NCBI RefSeq assembly: GCF_000733295.1
Contig: NZ_JPMI01000096.1
Location: 1-64,000, forward strand
Source of the DNA: Archangium violaceum Cb vi76
Lineage (GTDB): Bacteria > Myxococcota > Myxococcia > Myxococcales > Myxococcaceae
Direction of reading: 5' to 3'
Length of the DNA stretch: 64,000 bases
This document shows, in pieces, positions 16,787 through 25,633 of the stretch. Position numbers and translations under genes: made by a program. Each line of letters starts with the position of its first letter. The stretch's first letter is position 1. The notes under the pieces were generated by a model. That model was not told the DNA's origin. It was given only the letters and a program-made list of their open reading frames with translations, and did not search any database.

Positions 16787-17946
16787 GGCAGCCTCCAGGT
16801 ACCCACGACGGGGGCATGGTCGGACAGACGGCTGGCATCGCCCTGGACCTCGAGACGCCCGGGTCCCTGGATGACGTCCGTGTCCGTCCACACCTCGCCC
16901 TTGCGGATGAAGAGATAGTCCAGCGTGCGGCTCCAGGTGCCAGGCAGGCCCTGGTCATTCATGCTGTCCGGTCCGAGCACCGAGTGCGTGAAGTAGCGCC
17001 GCTGGTTCTCCTCGCCCACGCCGTAGCGGGCCAGGGAGATGGAAGGCTCGAAGTCGTCATAGAAGCGCTTCATCACGCTGGGCGTGTAGGGCGGCTGCTC
17101 GAACTCGGTGCCCTGGCTGCTCTCTCGCTCGTCCAGGAAGCCCGAGAGCCGCAGCTTGCCCACACAGGACTCGGGGGTCCCCGCCGCCGCGCGCTCGTCG
17201 CAGACGGGCGGCAGCTCGTTGAAGTCTCCTCCAATCACCCAGGGCAGCGTCTCCGCCCGGAGGACTTCATGGATTTGTTGGATCTGCTTCTGCTTGGTGC
17301 CGTCCTGGTCATACGCCTCGGTGTGCACCACGTACGCGGCGATGGTCCGGCCGTTGCCCACGTCCACCTCGGCCCGGCCAATGGCCCGCTTGATGTAGAA
17401 CGTCGACGTCAGCGGATCCTGATCCGTGCGGTCCTCCTGCCGGATGCGCTCGGCCTTGGTGATGGGGTAGCGCGAGAGGATGGCATTGCCCAGGTTGATG
17501 CGGCCCACGCCCTCGGACGGCACGAAGCGCGAGTTCCAGGTGGACATGTAGGCCGCGTAGCGGAGGTTCGTGTTCTCCAGCAGGAAGCGGACCTGGTCGA
17601 CATAGGCGCTGCGCTTGGAGTCGACCTCGATCTCCTCCGTCATGAGGATGTCCGGGTCATACTCGCGGATGAGCGCCGCCACCCGGGTGAGACAATCCGT
17701 CACCTCGGACTCGGACATCTGGACGCGGTCTCCCCAGAAGTCGAACCAGAAGTCGATGCGGCAGGCACCGTACTTCACGTTCCACGCCATCACCTTGAGC
17801 GAGGTGGGATTCGCTGCCGGTGCGGGATGCTCGGCCCGGGCCTTGAACCGGGGAACTTCTTCCCGGGTGAAGGACATGGGGTCGGCCACCCATTCGCAAC
17901 TGGCCAGCAACAACGGGAGGAGGAGCAACGGGAGCGTTCGTCTCAT
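16783..17946 (-). CDS. Endonuclease/exonuclease/phosphatase (EEP) family lipoprotein
   Basis: The 387-residue protein starts at the ATG at 17946 with a lipoprotein signal, lipobox LLASC with Cys19. The mature part is an EEP-fold hydrolase: LKVMAWNVKYG, TEEIE for the metal-binding Glu, GGDFNELP for catalytic Asp/Asn, and SDHAPVVGTW for the C-terminal Asp-His pair. EEP enzymes cut phosphodiesters in DNA, sphingomyelin, inositol phosphates or similar; a surface lipoprotein suggests an extracellular or periplasmic substrate. It follows a hydrolase remnant and overlaps the outer-membrane protein gene downstream. Confidence 0.8.
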   Translation of the reverse strand: MRRTLPLLLLPLLLASCEWVADPMSFTREEVPRFKARAEHPAPAANPTSLKVMAWNVKYGACRIDFWFDFWGDRVQMSESEVTDCLTRVAALIREYDPDILMTEEIEVDSKRSAYVDQVRFLLENTNLRYAAYMSTWNSRFVPSEGVGRINLGNAILSRYPITKAERIRQEDRTDQDPLTSTFYIKRAIGRAEVDVGNGRTIAAYVVHTEAYDQDGTKQKQIQQIHEVLRAETLPWVIGGDFNELPPVCDERAAAGTPESCVGKLRLSGFLDERESSQGTEFEQPPYTPSVMKRFYDDFEPSISLARYGVGEENQRRYFTHSVLGPDSMNDQGLPGTWSRTLDYLFIRKGEVWTDTDVIQGPGRLEVQGDASRLSDHAPVVGTWRLP

Positions 17947-18107
17947 GCGGGGCGCGAGGTTACTCCGCACGGCTTCGCTTCGAACAGGGACATGAGGCGG
18001 GCGGTGACCCGCTCGGCCTGCACGAGGGTGACATCGTGCCCCGCTCCGGCAATCAACTCCGCCTCGATGCCGGGGGCCACGCGGCGCAAGCGCTCGAGCG
18101 CCGCCGG
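17943..18107 (-). pseudogene. C-terminal fragment of an alpha/beta hydrolase
   Basis: The last ~55 codons of this reading frame (ALERLRRVAPGIEAELIAGA, then GHDVTLVQ) match the end of alpha/beta hydrolases, with the catalytic His in AGHD. Nothing upstream encodes the nucleophile elbow or the rest of the ~250-residue fold; the sequence before 18107 is not homologous in style and runs only to 18212. It is therefore a remnant. Its stop overlaps the EEP gene start (ATGA), which suggests the intact ancestor headed this operon. Confidence 0.6.
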
Positions 18108-18248
18108 GGCGGAGAAGCTGCTTCGCCCTGCTCGCGCACGAGGGGAGGATGGCGATTCGTTCAGGCCCGAGAGAGTCCTGCCTCGCTGACAGGTTGTCAG
18201 CGAGCCCATCACGCGGCAGCTTGTGTCACGGAACTTCCGCTCACCTGC

Positions 18249-18512
18249 TTAGCGGTGCACCCCGGAGGCCTCGTGCACATTCCGATGACTCCGGGACGCC
18301 CGCTCACGCTCGGCCCGCTCCCGGCGCTCGCGCTCGGCCCGCTCCCGCTCCTCGCGTTCCCGGCGCTCGCGGGCGTCGCGCTCATGGCGGTCCCGCTGGT
18401 GCACGGCGCTGGCGTCGTGGCTGGGCGAAGCGGTGCGGAAGTCCTGCGCCAGTGCCGGAGTGCTCGAATACACAACGACGGCAATCGACATCCACGTGAA
18501 CAGGCGCTTCAC
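18249..18512 (-). CDS. Small secreted Arg/Glu-repeat protein
   Basis: I do not recognise this 87-residue protein. The GTG at 18512 begins VKRLFTWMSIAVVV, a clear signal peptide ending near ALAQ (residue about 24). After a short spacer comes a low-complexity region of alternating Arg and Glu (RERREREERERAERERRE and more), which would form a highly charged single helix. Long stretches of alternating charge suggest a periplasmic spacer or scaffold. No operon partner is evident. The low complexity makes overprediction possible, but signal peptide and charge pattern in one frame support it. Confidence 0.5.
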   Translation of the reverse strand: MKRLFTWMSIAVVVYSSTPALAQDFRTASPSHDASAVHQRDRHERDARERREREERERAERERRERAERERASRSHRNVHEASGVHR

Positions 18513-18635
18513 GGCTTCTCGATTTCCAAATATTTCCGCCCAGGGGCCTGTCGCCCCATCCATCCATGCCATTGGCGCTGTTATTCTGTACAATACGGTT
18601 CTGTCGCGCTTTCCCATTCTAAAGGAGCCTTGACA

Positions 18636-19223
18636 ATGAACCGATTTCCGACCCGACCCCTGCTCATTTCCCTCCTGTCAGGACTGCTGCTGGGAGGCTG
18701 TGGCGGCGGCCTCGAGCCCGTCCCCATCGAGTCCACGGAGCCCCTGGGCGTCCAGGAGTCCGAGCTGTGCTCCTCGCTGAGCGTCACGAGCCTGACCCTG
18801 GCGGGCGCGAGCATCTTCGAGGGCGAGCTGGCCGGAAGTGGAAGCTGGACGGTGTCCACCTCCTCCAACGCGGTCCTGCTGGAGTACTACGTGGACAACG
18901 TCAAGGTCGCCTACGAGGAGCGGCCCGGCGCCTCCGGCACCTGGTACTTCAGCAACGGAGGCGTCAGCTGCGGCGTCAACCACACCTTCATGGTGAAGGC
19001 CTGGCCCATGGTCATCGACAGCTCGGGTGTCCGCACCACCTGCTTGAACGGCTCCAAGTCGGTCTCCAAGATCGTCAGCGAGACCTGCGCCAGCTGCATG
19101 ACGTGCCACGGGGGCTTCGCGCCTCCGCAGGACAACAAGGCGCGGTCCGCCTACGCCGAGCCCTGCCCCCGGAGCACCATCGGGGGTGAGGAGCTGAAGC
19201 TGTTCGAGCGCATCCAGCACTGA
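18636..19223 (+). CDS. Hypothetical lipoprotein with Cys-rich C-terminus
   Basis: This 195-residue lipoprotein has a lipobox (LLLGGC, Cys22) and a well-placed AAAGGAG before the ATG at 18636. Residues about 48-150 look like an all-beta, Ig-like domain (GSGSWTVSTSSNAVLLEYYV, GTWYFSNGGVSCGVNHTFMV). The C-terminal part has CASCMTCHGG; the CMTCH portion has the CxxCH spacing of c-type haem sites, but with neighbouring cysteines it may equally bind a metal or form disulfides. No family name can be given. A strong hairpin follows the gene. Confidence 0.6.
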   Translation: MNRFPTRPLLISLLSGLLLGGCGGGLEPVPIESTEPLGVQESELCSSLSVTSLTLAGASIFEGELAGSGSWTVSTSSNAVLLEYYVDNVKVAYEERPGASGTWYFSNGGVSCGVNHTFMVKAWPMVIDSSGVRTTCLNGSKSVSKIVSETCASCMTCHGGFAPPQDNKARSAYAEPCPRSTIGGEELKLFERIQH

Positions 19224-19237
19224 GGTGGAAGGCAGGT

Positions 19238-19260
19238 GGGCCCGGGACATTCCCGGGCCC
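19238..19260. terminator. Bidirectional terminator
   Basis: GGGCCCGGGA at 19238-19247 pairs perfectly with 19251-19260 around a CAT loop, 15 bp after the lipoprotein stop and 20 bp before the convergent DinB gene end. Confidence 0.75.
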
Positions 19261-19279
19261 GGTGTCAGGCGCGGGCTTC

Positions 19280-19909
19280 CTACTTCTTCGGGAAGCTCGG
19301 ATCGGTCCTCACCTCTTCGATCTGCGCGACGTGCCGTTTGCCATGCGCGGCCATGAAGAGCATCCACTGGTAGGCGTCCAGTTCGCCGATGGGCGACGGA
19401 CCGCTGACGTGGCTGCGCAGCTCGCTCTCGGGCGTCGTCTTGGCCAGGGCGATATTCGCGTCACGCCGGTCCTTGAAGGCCTTGGCCGCGTCCTTGGCGG
19501 AGGTGAACTTGCTCGCGGGCTGGAGCTTCTCGGGCGCCTTGTGCTTGGTGGTCCGATCCGGAATGCCCTGGAGGATCTTGTCCTCGAGCCCCTGCGTCTT
19601 GGCCTTCTGCTCGGCGGTCGCGGCGGGCGTCTTGAGGATCTTGCCCGTGAGGTTCTCGCCGAACATCTCCTCGGACAGGATGATGTGCTCGGCCACCTCC
19701 GCGACCGACCAGCGCTCGGGGGAGGGCTTGAACTTCCACTGCGCCTCCGAGAGCCCGTCGATGGACTTGAGGAAATCCTTCTGCGTCTGGGAGAGGTAGT
19801 CGACGAGGAACTTCGAGTCCTTGGGCGCGGACTTCGCGGGGGCGTTCGCCTCGGCGGCGAGGGCGAGGGTGGGGAGCAGCACGGCGAGGGCAAGCACGAT
19901 ACGCTTCAT
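19280..19909 (-). CDS. Secreted DinB-family protein
   Basis: A 209-residue protein with a signal peptide (MKRIVLALAVLLPTLALAAE). The mature part is a four-helix DinB/YfiT-type bundle: FLKSIDGLSEAQWKFKP, WSVAEVAEHIILSEEM and, late, GELDAYQWMLFMAAHGKRHV. The three metal ligands expected in the family are probably His in AEHI, and two in AHGKRH. DinB-like proteins include metal-dependent thiol transferases, but most, including exported ones, have no known reaction. The gene is single, convergent with the lipoprotein gene. Confidence 0.8.
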   Translation of the reverse strand: MKRIVLALAVLLPTLALAAEANAPAKSAPKDSKFLVDYLSQTQKDFLKSIDGLSEAQWKFKPSPERWSVAEVAEHIILSEEMFGENLTGKILKTPAATAEQKAKTQGLEDKILQGIPDRTTKHKAPEKLQPASKFTSAKDAAKAFKDRRDANIALAKTTPESELRSHVSGPSPIGELDAYQWMLFMAAHGKRHVAQIEEVRTDPSFPKK

Positions 19910-19979
19910 GGTGTGATTCCTCCGATGGGGAGGCCGCCCCATATAGTGCAGGGCTCTGACATGGGGTCGGGCGCCGGGC

Positions 19980-20948
19980 CTACCGCTCCGAGGCGGAGGC
20001 CACGGGCATCAGGTCGCCGGAGAAGGAGAATCCGAGTGCCAGGTACGGGAAGAACGGAGAGGAGTCCGTGCCCGTGCGGTAGCGGTGGGCGAGCCACCAG
20101 TTGACCATCAGCAGCACGGTGGGCGAGTTGAATTGCGCGCCGTCCCGCTCCGCGAAGGTGTAGGCCACCACGGGGCCCACGCGGTGGGTCGTGTTGGGAT
20201 TCGCCTGGAGCTCGCCGGGAGCGAAGTGGTTCGGACCGTAGAAGGCGTGCGAGGACGCCCACCGAAGCCCGATCGTGAGGCCACGCCCCGTCTGGTACAG
20301 CACGTCGGCATCGTTGACGAAATACCAACCCTGATTGGGGGCGAGCACGTCGTAGTAGATGTCATAGAAGACGCGGTTCCCGTCGCGCAGGGACATGTCG
20401 GGGCGGACCATCCGGAAGAGACTGCGCGCCACCACCGGACCCACCTTGAACTGGAGTGTGGCGCCGAGCGTGACTTGCGAGCCCATGTTGGAATAGGGCC
20501 TCCGGGTGTCTCCTGTAGGGAGCTTGTCGAGGCCATCCAGCTCCGTGTCGCTGAAGTTCGAGAGCGCCGAGGGAAAGGATTGCAGCTGCCGGAAGGTGCC
20601 GAAGTTGCCAATGAACTCATACATGCCCCAGAGCTGGAGGATGCTGAGGGGCTGGAGCTCCACCACGACCCCGAGCCGTCCGAAGGCGGGGCTGAGCGCG
20701 GGCGCGAGGCCGACACTCACGAAGTTGTCGCGCAGCGCGGGTGACTCACTGCGGTAGAGCCGGTAGCGGTAGTTGATCCGTGCTTCGTCCAGCAGGCCCA
20801 GGGGGTTGAGGCGGGCCACCATCAGGTTGCGGTACACGAGCCGGTGCTGCGGCGGTGGCCCGTCCTGGAGGGCTTGTGCCGAGGCGTTTGACGCTGCGAG
20901 GAACACCAGCGCCGTGAGCACGGCGAGGCAGTGGGGGTGACGCGGCAT
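19980..20948 (-). CDS. Predicted outer-membrane beta-barrel protein, function unknown
   Basis: The 322-residue protein begins with a signal peptide (MPRHPHCLAVLTALVFLAAS, cleavage near ASAQ). Mature sequence holds many amphipathic strands (INYRYRLYRSE, LGVVVELQPLSILQLWGMYE, QVTLGATLQFKVGPVVARSL), aromatic girdle residues and no hydrophobic helix, consistent with a barrel. No family was recognised. A GGAGG-like ribosome site precedes the start. Upstream, at 20975-20990, CGATAACAGTTTATCG forms a 6-bp dyad that could be an operator. Confidence 0.65.
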   Translation of the reverse strand: MPRHPHCLAVLTALVFLAASNASAQALQDGPPPQHRLVYRNLMVARLNPLGLLDEARINYRYRLYRSESPALRDNFVSVGLAPALSPAFGRLGVVVELQPLSILQLWGMYEFIGNFGTFRQLQSFPSALSNFSDTELDGLDKLPTGDTRRPYSNMGSQVTLGATLQFKVGPVVARSLFRMVRPDMSLRDGNRVFYDIYYDVLAPNQGWYFVNDADVLYQTGRGLTIGLRWASSHAFYGPNHFAPGELQANPNTTHRVGPVVAYTFAERDGAQFNSPTVLLMVNWWLAHRYRTGTDSSPFFPYLALGFSFSGDLMPVASASER

Positions 20949-21099
20949 CGATATCTCCGGGGGAAGGAGGACGACGATAACAGTTTATCGTGCCCTCTCA
21001 GGTTCCCGGCTCATGGCCAGTTGCGTCATTCAACGCGCGCGTCGCTTTCCTGGATGTATTGCATGCTCCTGCCTGCGAGGCTGGAAGACGCTGTCTGGC

Positions 21100-21654
21100 T
21101 CAGGAGGGCAGGGTGAAGCGGTAGACGACCTCCGGGTCGCCCCGGCTGAAGCCCTTGAGCACCTCGTGTGAAACCTCCTTGCCACTCAGATAGGTGAGCC
21201 CGCCGGACGCGAAGCCCATCACCGACAGCTCGAAGTAGATGTGTGGCTGGGGCACGCCCGTGATGCGCAGCTCCGCCACGTCCCCCTGGACTTGTGCCGC
21301 CAGCTCGCCCTGGGTGAAGTAGCCCTTCCAGATGCCCGGGGTGTACAGCGCGAAGCGCCGGTGCTCCCCCTTGCTGAAGATCGGCTTGAGCTGGCCCTGG
21401 CCCAGTGCGTACTCGGCGGACTTGAGGCCGTATTTCCAGTAGGCCTGCGGATCCCCCGCGTAGAACTGCTGGGTCATGGCGTCGTTGAGCCGCAGGAAGG
21501 CGTCCGCCGGGATGCGTGTTACCGGCATCATCGGCTGGGTGAAGATGGGGTCTCTCTTCGCCTGTTCGGCGAGGAACGCGCGCCACCTCTCCGCGCCGAA
21601 GGTCTGCTCCGCATGGGCCTGCCGGGCCAGGAACGCAACGCCTTTGACTTCCAT
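21100..21654 (-). CDS. TIGR02265/DUF2378 family protein of Myxococcales
   Basis: The 184-residue cytoplasmic protein starts MEVKGVAFLARQ at the ATG at 21654. KGxAFLxR at the start, RDPIFTQPMMPVTRIP in the first third and FYAGDPQAYWKYGLKSAEYA in the middle are the pattern of the Myxococcus paralogous family TIGR02265 (DUF2378). The family is restricted to myxobacteria, occurs in many copies per genome, and has no known function. No signal peptide or membrane helix is present. It is divergent from the beta-lactamase-fold hydrolase, sharing a 185-bp intergenic region. Confidence 0.72.
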   Translation of the reverse strand: MEVKGVAFLARQAHAEQTFGAERWRAFLAEQAKRDPIFTQPMMPVTRIPADAFLRLNDAMTQQFYAGDPQAYWKYGLKSAEYALGQGQLKPIFSKGEHRRFALYTPGIWKGYFTQGELAAQVQGDVAELRITGVPQPHIYFELSVMGFASGGLTYLSGKEVSHEVLKGFSRGDPEVVYRFTLPS

Positions 21655-21839
21655 TCGTGTGCCTCCACGCCGCCCGGCTGCCCCTGGTCTCGACGGACAC
21701 GGACGGTTCACCTGTTATTCTGCGCGGCTTCGTGCCCCTGTGCGATACGCATCGCGACAATCCGGCCCTTTCTCGAGGGTTTGTCCGTGCAATCGCCGCG
21801 GGGCGGGTCCGTATCCCACGGACCTGTGAGGAGGACGAG

Positions 21840-23303
21840 ATGCGTTGGATGAATGGGCGCGCCGTGGGCGCGCTGGTGGCCCTGGTGCTGGTGGCTCCGC
21901 TCGCGGAGGCGGCGTCGCGGAAGCAGGAGGTGGACCAATATGTCACCCGGTTCCATCAGTTACGCATGTTCAACGGGACGCTGCTCGTGGCCGACGAGAA
22001 CGGCATCATCCTCAAGAAGGCCTACGGCTCCGCGAACTTCGAATGGAACGTGCCGAATACGCCCGATACGAAGTTCCGCATCGGCTCCATCACGAAGTCC
22101 TTCACGGCCATGGTCATCCTGCAGCTCGCCGCCGAGGGGAAGCTCGGGCTGGATGACCCGCTCTCCAAGCACCTGCCGGACTACCGGAAGGACACCGGAG
22201 ACCGCGTCACCATCACCCACCTGCTGAACCACACCTCCGGCATCCCCAGCTTCACGTCGGCCAGGTCCTTCAAGGACGATGCACGCGACCCCTACGGCGT
22301 GTCGGAGTTCGTGCAGAAGGCCTGCAGCGGTGACCTGGAGTTCGAGCCCGGGACGAAGTACTCCTACAACAACTCCGGCTACTTCCTGCTGGGCGCCATC
22401 ATCGAGCGGCTCACGGGGCAGACGTATGCGCGGGCCTTGCAGCAGCGCATCTTCGGGCCGCTGGGAATGAAGGACTCCGGCTTCGATGTGAGCGCGACGG
22501 TGCTTCCCAAGCGGGCCAGCGGCTACGAGCCCGTTCCGGGCGGATACGCCAACGCGTCCTACATCGACATGTCCCTGCCCTATGCCGCCGGCTCACTGTA
22601 TTCGACGGTCGAGGACCTCTACCGCTGGGACCGGGCGCTCTACCTCGACACCCTGCTGCCCGCGCCACTCAAGGAGAAGATGTTCACACCGGGCCTGGAG
22701 CATTATGGCTTCGGTTGGTCCATCCGCCCGCTCCGCCTGCATGACGGCAAGACGATGACCCCGGGCATCTTCCACAGCGGTGGCATCAACGGCTTCAACA
22801 CGCTGCTCGTCCGCGCGCCCGAGCGGAAGGAAGTCGTCATCCTCCTCGACAACACGTCGCGGGGCGGCAGCCTCCAGGAGATCGCGGGCGGCGTGCTGAG
22901 CATCCTCCATGGCGTGGCCCCCCGGCAGGCCCGGGCGCCCATCGGTGACGTGGTGATGGAGACGCTCGAGAAGCGCTCCGCCGCCGAGGCCATCGCCAAG
23001 TACCGCACGCTGAAGAAGACGAAGGAGGCCCAGTACGACTTCTCCGAAACGGAGCTGAACCGGGTGGGCTACGGGCTCCTGCGCTCCGGGCGCGTTCCGG
23101 AGGCCATCGAGTTCTTCAAGCTGAACGTGGAGATGTTCCCCGCCGCCGCCAATTGCTACGACAGTCTCGGCGAGGCCTACGCGGCCAGCGGTGACAAGGA
23201 ACTGGCCATCCAGAACTACCGCCGCGCCCTGGAGCTGGACCCCAAGAACGAGAACGCGGTGAATGTTCTCAAGCGGCTCGAAGAACCCTCCGCCGCCCGC
23301 TGA
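21840..23303 (+). CDS. Secreted serine hydrolase of the beta-lactamase/DD-peptidase fold with C-terminal TPRs
   Basis: The 487-residue product has a signal peptide (cleavage near AEAAS) and starts at the ATG at 21840 behind GAGGAGGA. All class C-like motifs are present: Ser83-Ile-Thr-Lys86, Tyr176-Asn-Asn178 and His312-Ser-Gly314. Residues about 400-487 form TPR-like repeats (RSGRVPEAIEFFKLNVE, ASGDKELAIQNYRRALELDP). Members act as peptidases, esterases or lactamases; the His-Ser-Gly form (not Lys-Thr-Gly) is more common in esterases and D-aminopeptidases. The TPR tail suggests a protein partner in the periplasm. Antibiotic resistance is not implied. Confidence 0.87.
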   Translation: MRWMNGRAVGALVALVLVAPLAEAASRKQEVDQYVTRFHQLRMFNGTLLVADENGIILKKAYGSANFEWNVPNTPDTKFRIGSITKSFTAMVILQLAAEGKLGLDDPLSKHLPDYRKDTGDRVTITHLLNHTSGIPSFTSARSFKDDARDPYGVSEFVQKACSGDLEFEPGTKYSYNNSGYFLLGAIIERLTGQTYARALQQRIFGPLGMKDSGFDVSATVLPKRASGYEPVPGGYANASYIDMSLPYAAGSLYSTVEDLYRWDRALYLDTLLPAPLKEKMFTPGLEHYGFGWSIRPLRLHDGKTMTPGIFHSGGINGFNTLLVRAPERKEVVILLDNTSRGGSLQEIAGGVLSILHGVAPRQARAPIGDVVMETLEKRSAAEAIAKYRTLKKTKEAQYDFSETELNRVGYGLLRSGRVPEAIEFFKLNVEMFPAAANCYDSLGEAYAASGDKELAIQNYRRALELDPKNENAVNVLKRLEEPSAAR

Positions 23304-23318
23304 GCCGTGGAGGCAATG

Positions 23319-23353
23319 CTGGCGCCGGGCCCGTCGAGGCCACGGCGCCAGCG
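23319..23353. terminator. Bidirectional terminator
   Basis: GCTGGCGCCG at 23319-23328 pairs with 23344-23353 (10 bp, 15-nt loop) between convergent genes. Confidence 0.65.
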
Positions 23354-23366
23354 AACGACACCCTTG

Positions 23367-25361
23367 CTACTGATGGAAGTAGAGGTTGTCGATGTACATC
23401 GTGCCGCCGTTGGGGGCGACCAGGACCATCTGGGCCAGGTGGCTCAGGTTCGCCAGGCCCGTGAAGTCGCTGGCCAGCGTCAGCTCATAGGACAGCCAGG
23501 CCCCGGTGGCGAGCGGCGGCGTGGACTCGGCCGTGAGGGTGGCGGTCCCCTCGGTGTCGTCGCCGCCCGGGCCGCTGTAGACGCCGTCCGGCCCGAAGTC
23601 GACCAGCTTCACCTGGAAGTTGGTGGCGTTGTCCGGCGTCCACAGGTCCAGGTGCAGCCTGGTGAGCCCTCGGCCCGCGGCGTCGATCTGGTTGGCACCG
23701 GTGAACTCGATGCCGATGAAGGTCGCCGACGGGTTGGTGAAGACGTACTTGCGGGGGCTGGCGCTGCCCGCGCCGGTGGTGATGGTGAACGGCTCGCCAC
23801 CGGCTCCGGCGCTCCAATCCGTCCGCCACGTGTTGACCTTGGCGCTCTGGTCGGAGGCCGTGCCCGTGTAGCCGCCCGTCACGGAGCTGTGGAGCGAGTA
23901 CACGGAATCCCCAGCCGGATGGGTGGGCGCGGGAGGCAGCGTGGTCGGCTCGGCCAGCACGCCGGTGACGGTGATGGCGAAGGAACCGCTGGCCGCCACA
24001 CCACCCAGCGTGGCGGAGATGGTCACCGGGCCGCCCGAGGCCACGCCGGTGATGACGCCGCTGCTGCTGACCGAGGCGATCGACGCGTTGGAGGAGGTGA
24101 GGTCGAAGAAGGTGTTGGCCACCGGCTTCACGGTGACGGGGCTGGCCGGGTCGCCAGCGACGGTGAAGGTGACCTGGTTCTGGTCCGCGGCGATGGTGAA
24201 GGTTCCACCCGTCGCCACCGACCCCGTGTTGGCGTTGCCGTTGCCGATGGAGGCCGTGCCCGCGCCGAGGGTAGCGCCGCCGAGGTTCTCGTAGATGATG
24301 TCGGCGAGATAGAGGGTGTAGTTGTCGGGTCCATCGGCGATGTGGAAGAGGCCTCCCACGTTCTTGTATTTGGCCGGGTTGGGGATGGGGATGGTGAACT
24401 TCTGCCACGACGTGGTGAGCGCGAGCGCGGCCCGCTCGCTGCCGAAGCCGGTACCGGAGGTGGCGCCCGCGTCGTTACCGATGCCCGTCACGTTGAGCGT
24501 CTCGGCCTTGCTCGCCTTCGCCCAGAAGGTCAGCGCGTTGTAGGCGGAGAGGTCGCGGGGCGCCGAGGTGACCCAGGCGCCACCGGAGTACGAACCGCTG
24601 CCAGTGACCTGGAAGTTGATGACCTTGCGGTCGTTGAAGGTCTCGGTGGCGTCGACGGTGACGTTGTTGGCGGCGCCGCCGAAGTCCGCGAAGCTCACGT
24701 CCGCGCCATTGCCGTCGTAGAAGACGATCTGGTTCGCGCCGGGCGGGGGCGGCGCCTCGGTGACCGTCACCTCCAGTGTCGTGGTCAGACCTCCCGTCCC
24801 GGCGGCGATGGTGGCGCTGCCGACCGAAACGCCGGTGACGACACCGGAGGCGTTCACGGTGGCGATGCCCTCCGCGCCGGAGGAGAAGGACACGCCCGCG
24901 GTCAGCGGCCGGGTGGAGTTGTCGCTGTAGGTGCCCGTCACGGTGAGCTGGAGCGTGCCCCCCTGGGCCACGGAGGCCGGGCTCGGGCCGAGCGCGATGG
25001 ACGAGAGCGTCGCCGACGAGGAGCTGACCGTCACGCTGGTGGAAGCGCTCTTGCCGGAGACCGTCGCGGTAATCCGGGCCGTTCCGGCGGCCACGGCGGT
25101 GACCAGGCCACCCGGGCTGCTCACCGTGGCGGTGGCGGGGGTATCGGAGGTGAAGGCCGCGTTCGCCGTGAGGCTCTTCGTCGAGCCATCGCTATAGGTG
25201 CCGGTGACGGTGAGCTGCTGGGTGCCGCCGGCGGCGAGGGTGATGTTGGCCGGGGTCACGCTCACACCCGTCAGTGTGGCGGCGGCCGGGTCACAAGCCG
25301 TTTGTACGAGGACCGTTAGAAGCAACAGCGAGGACACGACCAGGCGATTCCGTGGGGTCAT
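23367..25361 (-). CDS. Surface lipoprotein with Big_2 domains and carbohydrate-binding-like beta-sandwiches
   Basis: The 664-residue protein has a lipobox (VQTAC, Cys23). Two bacterial Ig-like (Big_2) domains follow at about 28-112 and 115-200, with VSVTPANITLAAGGTQQLTV and ALGPSPASVAQGGTLQLTVT. Residues about 205-375 look like a galactose-binding-type sandwich (LSAYNALTFWAKASKAETLN). A third, shorter Ig-like domain at about 385-480 and a second sandwich ending IDNLYFHQ complete it. No catalytic site was seen, so adhesion or glycan binding at the cell surface is likely. The ATG at 25361 is immediately preceded by an in-frame GTG that is nearer to GGAG and may be the real start. Confidence 0.7.
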   Translation of the reverse strand: MTPRNRLVVSSLLLLTVLVQTACDPAAATLTGVSVTPANITLAAGGTQQLTVTGTYSDGSTKSLTANAAFTSDTPATATVSSPGGLVTAVAAGTARITATVSGKSASTSVTVSSSSATLSSIALGPSPASVAQGGTLQLTVTGTYSDNSTRPLTAGVSFSSGAEGIATVNASGVVTGVSVGSATIAAGTGGLTTTLEVTVTEAPPPPGANQIVFYDGNGADVSFADFGGAANNVTVDATETFNDRKVINFQVTGSGSYSGGAWVTSAPRDLSAYNALTFWAKASKAETLNVTGIGNDAGATSGTGFGSERAALALTTSWQKFTIPIPNPAKYKNVGGLFHIADGPDNYTLYLADIIYENLGGATLGAGTASIGNGNANTGSVATGGTFTIAADQNQVTFTVAGDPASPVTVKPVANTFFDLTSSNASIASVSSSGVITGVASGGPVTISATLGGVAASGSFAITVTGVLAEPTTLPPAPTHPAGDSVYSLHSSVTGGYTGTASDQSAKVNTWRTDWSAGAGGEPFTITTGAGSASPRKYVFTNPSATFIGIEFTGANQIDAAGRGLTRLHLDLWTPDNATNFQVKLVDFGPDGVYSGPGGDDTEGTATLTAESTPPLATGAWLSYELTLASDFTGLANLSHLAQMVLVAPNGGTMYIDNLYFHQ

Positions 25362-25633
25362 CACGCAATTCACGCTCCGGTGAGGGTGGGGTACGGCGGA
25401 AGTTGCTGCGACGGGGCGGGCTCCTTGTCCGGTGCTCCCAACGTCCCTCGAGCAACTTTCTTTTCTTCTCGAACAAAGTAACAACCAAAAAATCACCATG
25501 TCAAACATGTGCTTCTTCCTCGTGGCACGCGAGGCTCGACGCGGTTCGTCATGACGCGGAGCAGAAAGCGGCCTCTCCAGAATCGCTGGAAAGACGCCAC
25601 GCATTCGCGCGCGGAGTTAGGGTGCCACCCGCC
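25362..25633. other. AT-rich divergent intergenic region
   Basis: This 272-bp gap separates two divergent lipoprotein genes. The stretch 25445-25515 is markedly AT-rich (AACAAAGTAACAACCAAAAA) and is the likely position of promoters in both directions. No gene was recognised. Confidence 0.4.

Noticed and set aside
21840-23303. Antibiotic-resistance beta-lactamase
   Set aside because: The fold fits, but the third motif is His-Ser-Gly and a TPR tail is attached, so esterase or peptidase activity is as likely; no resistance call is justified.
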